64,000 bases of DNA, from positions 124,001 to 188,000 of the forward strand of contig JAIQDT010003553.1 of assembly GCA_021521415.1 (NCBI GenBank), read 5' to 3'. Source of the stretch: Bidens hawaiensis. Taxonomy: Eukaryota > Streptophyta > Magnoliopsida > Asterales > Asteraceae. A program made the translations under genes and the position numbers. Under the pieces are notes generated by a model. It had not been told where the DNA came from. It did no database searches and saw only the letters and a list, made by a program, of their open reading frames with translations. Position 1 is the stretch's first letter. Each line of letters begins with the position of its first letter. Below are positions 60,460 through 64,000 of the stretch, piece after piece.

Positions 60460-62444
60460 TGTAAGGCCCCGTTATCGGTGCATCACATTTGGACGTTGGA
60501 TTTACTCATCAACATAGTTCTAATCATCAGAGTTAATAAAAATATACGCGGAATATAAAAAAACTTTCATAAAACATTTCATAAATTGTCTTAAACAACA
60601 TCTTTGTCTTTCAAAAACTAAGTAATTAAAAATAAACTGATAAACGTCTTGAGTCTTCCGATGCCAACATCTTATTCAATGCCACGCGTTCCCCTCAAGC
60701 GAGCTGCCTCATCCTACTCACCTACGTGCACACTAAGAGTCAGCTACGCTGAGTGAGTTCTAGTTAATCATACAACATACAATACATTCATACTTACATA
60801 GTTTCATTCATACTTTCATACTTTATATTATACTTACTTACCTTAATATCTTACGTTATAAAGAGCATTACGTCCTACTTTCCTCGTGTATTAATAGTGT
60901 CCGGGTCCCTCTTACCTCGAGTATTATTAGGGCTCGGTCCCTCTTTCCTCGAGTATTATTAGGGCTCGGTCCCTCCTTCCTCAAGTATTATTAGGGCTCG
61001 GTCCCTCCTTCCTCGAGTATTAATATGGCTCGGTCCCTCTTCGTTACCATAAAACCATACATCATCTTACATTCATTCATATATCATACATATCATATCA
61101 TAATTAAACATAACATTAAAACTTGACAGTACGCGCAATATCCGAAGATCATTCACGTATTGACAAGCAATCATTGATACCTTTCACATAAACACATAGG
61201 ACATACACTTATCTATTAAGATAAATGTATTAACAAACACATCGAGTATGCACACATCCCCGAAAACATAGCAAGAAATGGGGTTAGAAACTCACTTGAA
61301 CTATGTTTCTTTCTCCGTTAATTGTTAATCCCTTCTTTAATTGAGCTCTGCGAACTGTATAATAGTTACACGTATCAATACTTGTTCTTACTTGTATTTC
61401 TGCCAAGAATGGCTAAGTTTGGTCAAATTTAAGGGCCTTGTATTAGATTACTTATGTTAAATTATTCTTAGACCCCAACATAACTGAATTCATGGTTTTT
61501 ATTTACTTAAATATCTCTCTTTCTTTGATAATCTTCCTTTCAATTCTTCGTATTTGAACCATTTAGGTAATCCGAAGTAATCGAGTCTTAATGTAGTCGA
61601 GTCTTGTATTTGTAAGCGGACATAAATGTAAGCGAACTTAGCTTAAGCGAGCTTAGCTTAAGTGAGCTTAGCTGTACGCGAACTTAGCTGCACGCGAACT
61701 TAGCTGGAGCGAACTTATCAGTGGGCGAAGTTACCCACCAGCAGCTACAGGTTTGATTTTAACCTCATAAACATCTTTGTTTCAATACGGAACCATTGAT
61801 ATGATACTAACCAATCCCGTGGTTATTTTCGGATAAGATTCGGCCCGGAAAAGCATAAAGTTTGGACCTTTAAGCTAAAGACGTTCAATACTATATCTAA
61901 GGTTTATTTTAAACGATCCGTACATAGCCATGGATTCGTTAGGTTCATTTTTAACATCAAGTTTGTTACTTTAATACTCGTTTATACCCGATCTATTCTA
62001 GGTTCAAGTTTCAAGACTAACCGTTTATAAAAATTAAATCTTTAAGATCAAGAACATACCTTTACATGTTCGTTTGGTCTTGGTTAGCTTGTTTATGTAC
62101 TCTAAATCTTGTATATAGCTCGTATAACAATAATCTAACACCAACTAACGTTCGTTTGATCTCGTTTATCTCTTCTTGCTCGCGGTCGATTATGGATAAG
62201 TGTGTGTGTGTGTTTTTGAGTGTGTAGAGATTATGGAAGATGGAAATGAGAGTTAGGGTTTTAGGATGGTTTAAGGGGGCATTTATGTTCCTTAAAGCCC
62301 ATGGACCTAAGGCCCATTACCCTTTAATCCACCTTAATTAATCCAAGTCCATGATCCTTTCTTTATTAATATAAATTAGTTATTATCTCATGACAACTCG
62401 ACGCAACTTTCTTTTTTTAATATTATAATATTTGGGATGTTACA
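60460..62444 (-). mobile_element. Solo LTR related to the Tekay-like LTR (1985 bp)
   Basis: Starts TGTAAGGCCCCG and ends GGGATGTTACA, with a 5-bp TSD and no internal region. It aligns in order with 38569-40795: the start, GTCAGCTACGCTGAGTGAG, a GGCTCGGTCCCT hairpin array, GATAAATGTATTAACAA, a GCGAACTTAGCT array, a GT tract and the end. It is clearly diverged, and the minus-strand TATA box (CATAAATG here) is changed. Recombination between two LTRs of one element normally leaves such a structure. Orientation is by comparison with the full element. Confidence 0.9.
60880..61042 (+). repeat. 31-bp hairpin-unit array in the solo LTR
   Basis: Five imperfect copies of CCTCGAGTATTATTAGGGC followed by TCGGTCCCT. 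They are homologous in position and sequence to the arrays in the Tekay-like LTR but with a different unit composition. Confidence 0.85.
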
Positions 62445-63600
62445 TATTGTCATAGTATACTTTTGGCCACTCTTGTCTTTTTAGAATTACTAATAGAAAC
62501 CCATATTGGTCAAATGCTTCTTATATGGCACACATTCTCTATTGAAATTCAATGATGTCATTGCCTTAATGGAGGTTGTCAAAGATCATGGTTTTTTATT
62601 TCAGGATATTGAAAAGGGTAAAATGGTCAATCAGTTTGTTTGAACTTTTGATGAACTTTTAAAGATCAGAAGTAATTTAGTAGTTTATGAGTTTTATATT
62701 TTCAAGCTTTAAATTATGTTTATAAACATTGTACTATGTAGTCTATGAATTCTAAATTTTGTAAGTTTATATTTTTTAAGTATTTTCTTTCCATAAGAAT
62801 ATGAATTGTAATGAAATATTATCTTGTCGTTAAATGAAAAATCAAAGTGTTTATTTTGTTTTTCATGAATCATGTTACTTTTATCATAAAAATTTTATAT
62901 TTTGGTCTTAAGAATCATTATGATCATGGATATCCAAAATAAATACTTTGATTTTTCTAAATCTTGGATCAAACCTAGTTATTGTGCAAGAACAAGCATG
63001 AATATATATTTATCTAAATCTTTTGATATGTTGATCATGATAAACTTATATACTTTCTTTTAAATATAATGATTTATAAAAATTTCTTTTATTTAAAATA
63101 TTTTACAATAGATATAACATACTTCATATATTTAAATTAATAATTTAGTAAATTAATTATTGTTTATTTTATTTCAACATAAACTAATATTTATAATTTC
63201 TTTAAAAGAATTTCATGCAAAACAATTAAGTTAATTAATTAGTACATTAATTAATTATGTTACTAGAAGAAACATAAATTGTTTAATCATAAATTGTTAT
63301 TAATATTGTTATTTAATCTTATATTAATAAGTTATAATTATTTATTTACAAATCATTCTTCAACTAATAAGCACCAAATGATTTATATAAACTTTATTCA
63401 TTTTTGTTAAACTCATTACAAATCCCCAAGTCCCCGTTTGCCATAGGTTAATGAAATATATATATTAAAATTAATGCCTCATTCCTAAAACTAATATTAT
63501 TTAACATTTATAATCCCAATAGTTAGTCTTTAAATTTTGTATTTCCTTTTTAATTCTAGTTCATGACGTTCAATTGCTTCGATTTCATTTACATACTTCC
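62445..63600. other. AT-rich sequence, nothing recognised
   Basis: No gene, LTR edge or terminal repeat found apart from the first five bases, which are the solo LTR's TSD. Confidence 0.5.
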
Positions 63601-64000
63601 AGTTTTATTTCAAGTTTGTCTTCAACATCAAGGTGAGTTTCTCACACCCCCTTTTTACTCTTTTTAACTATTTTGGGGGTAGCATATATATCTTATCAAA
63701 AATTCTATTTATTATCTATAAACTACAATTCGCATCATGGACTTGTGTGTTTGCTTGTTACTTGCTCAATTATTACGTGCATGGATTTCTTCGATAAGTA
63801 TGATCATACGCCCCCCTTTGCACCCATGGACCATTTGTTTCTGGTGAAAAAGGGACTCCGATCTGAGTACGTTGGTGCACAATCCCAACTGGAAAAGACC
63901 TTCATTTATTCTTTACACTCATGGACCATTGTTTCTAGTGTAAAGAACCCTTATGTGATATTCAAAGTTTTTATGGAACTGTATGGTTTTTATATATTAT
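63600..64000 (+). repeat. LTR-like fragment related to the second gag-only element, cut by the window end
   Basis: The order GGTGAGTTTCTCACACCCCC, then TATTTTGGGGGTAGCATATATA, TTGC..., AGTATGATCATAC parallels LTR positions about 27388-27615 (GGTGAGTTTACATATCCCCC, AATTTTGGGGGTGGCATGTATA, AGTATGATCATACA). Similarity fades after about 63812. Probably a diverged relative continuing to the right. Confidence 0.5.

Noticed and set aside
62984..62990. CCTAGT as the 3' end of the second Helitron
   Set aside because: No GC-rich hairpin stands upstream of it.

Overview
The window looks like the repeat-rich nuclear DNA of a flowering plant, most likely a eudicot. I see plant-type LTR retrotransposons of the Ty3/gypsy and Ty1/copia superfamilies, Helitrons, Mutator-type foldbacks, a plant S-protein homologue fragment and a fragment of a plant UDP-glucuronate 4-epimerase. 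No complete cellular gene, rRNA or tRNA gene was recognised. Element styles would fit Asteraceae, but nothing here proves a family. Lineage names rest on remembered family features and were not searched.

Layout. (1) 1-21463: a tandem LTR/internal/LTR/internal/LTR array of a gag-only (TR-GAG-like) retrotransposon on the minus strand, period about 8.67 kb, continuing past the left edge. (2) 21464-35117: the RT-RNase H-3'LTR part of a decayed SIRE/Maximus-like copia element on the plus strand. It carries a 676-bp insert with 7-bp target-site duplication (TSD) in RNase H. Its 3' LTR is split by a second, unrelated gag-only LTR element (25806-33637, 5-bp TSD TGTGC). (3) 35118-37650: a decayed minus-strand copia element (gag, protease, integrase), apparently the target of the plus-strand copia. 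(4) 38569-48270: a Tekay-like gypsy element on the minus strand with decayed gag-pol, a 358-bp duplication in integrase, and a right LTR cut off in a GT repeat that runs straight into an S-protein homologue fragment (48282-48581).

(5) 49498-56383: a non-autonomous Helitron with canonical TC...hairpin-CTAG ends and RPA-like OB-fold exons. Inside it is a Mutator-like element (50296-51490, 9-bp TSD), which itself holds a 100-bp foldback (51200-51299, 9-bp TSD). (6) From 56465: a second related Helitron 5' end, whose RPA-like exons run into the C-terminus of a UDP-glucuronate 4-epimerase. (7) 60460-62444: a solo LTR with 5-bp TSD TATTG, a distant relative of the Tekay-like LTR. (8) 62445-64000: AT-rich sequence ending in an LTR-like fragment.

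The elements do not form a pathway; they form an insertion stratigraphy. TSDs and interrupted reading frames give an order: minus copia, then plus SIRE-like copia, then gag-only elements in it. On the right it is Helitron, then Mutator-like element, then foldback. The most unusual items are the three-LTR tandem array, two distinct gag-only families in one window, the Helitron RPA::epimerase chimera, and the LTR/S-protein-homologue junction.
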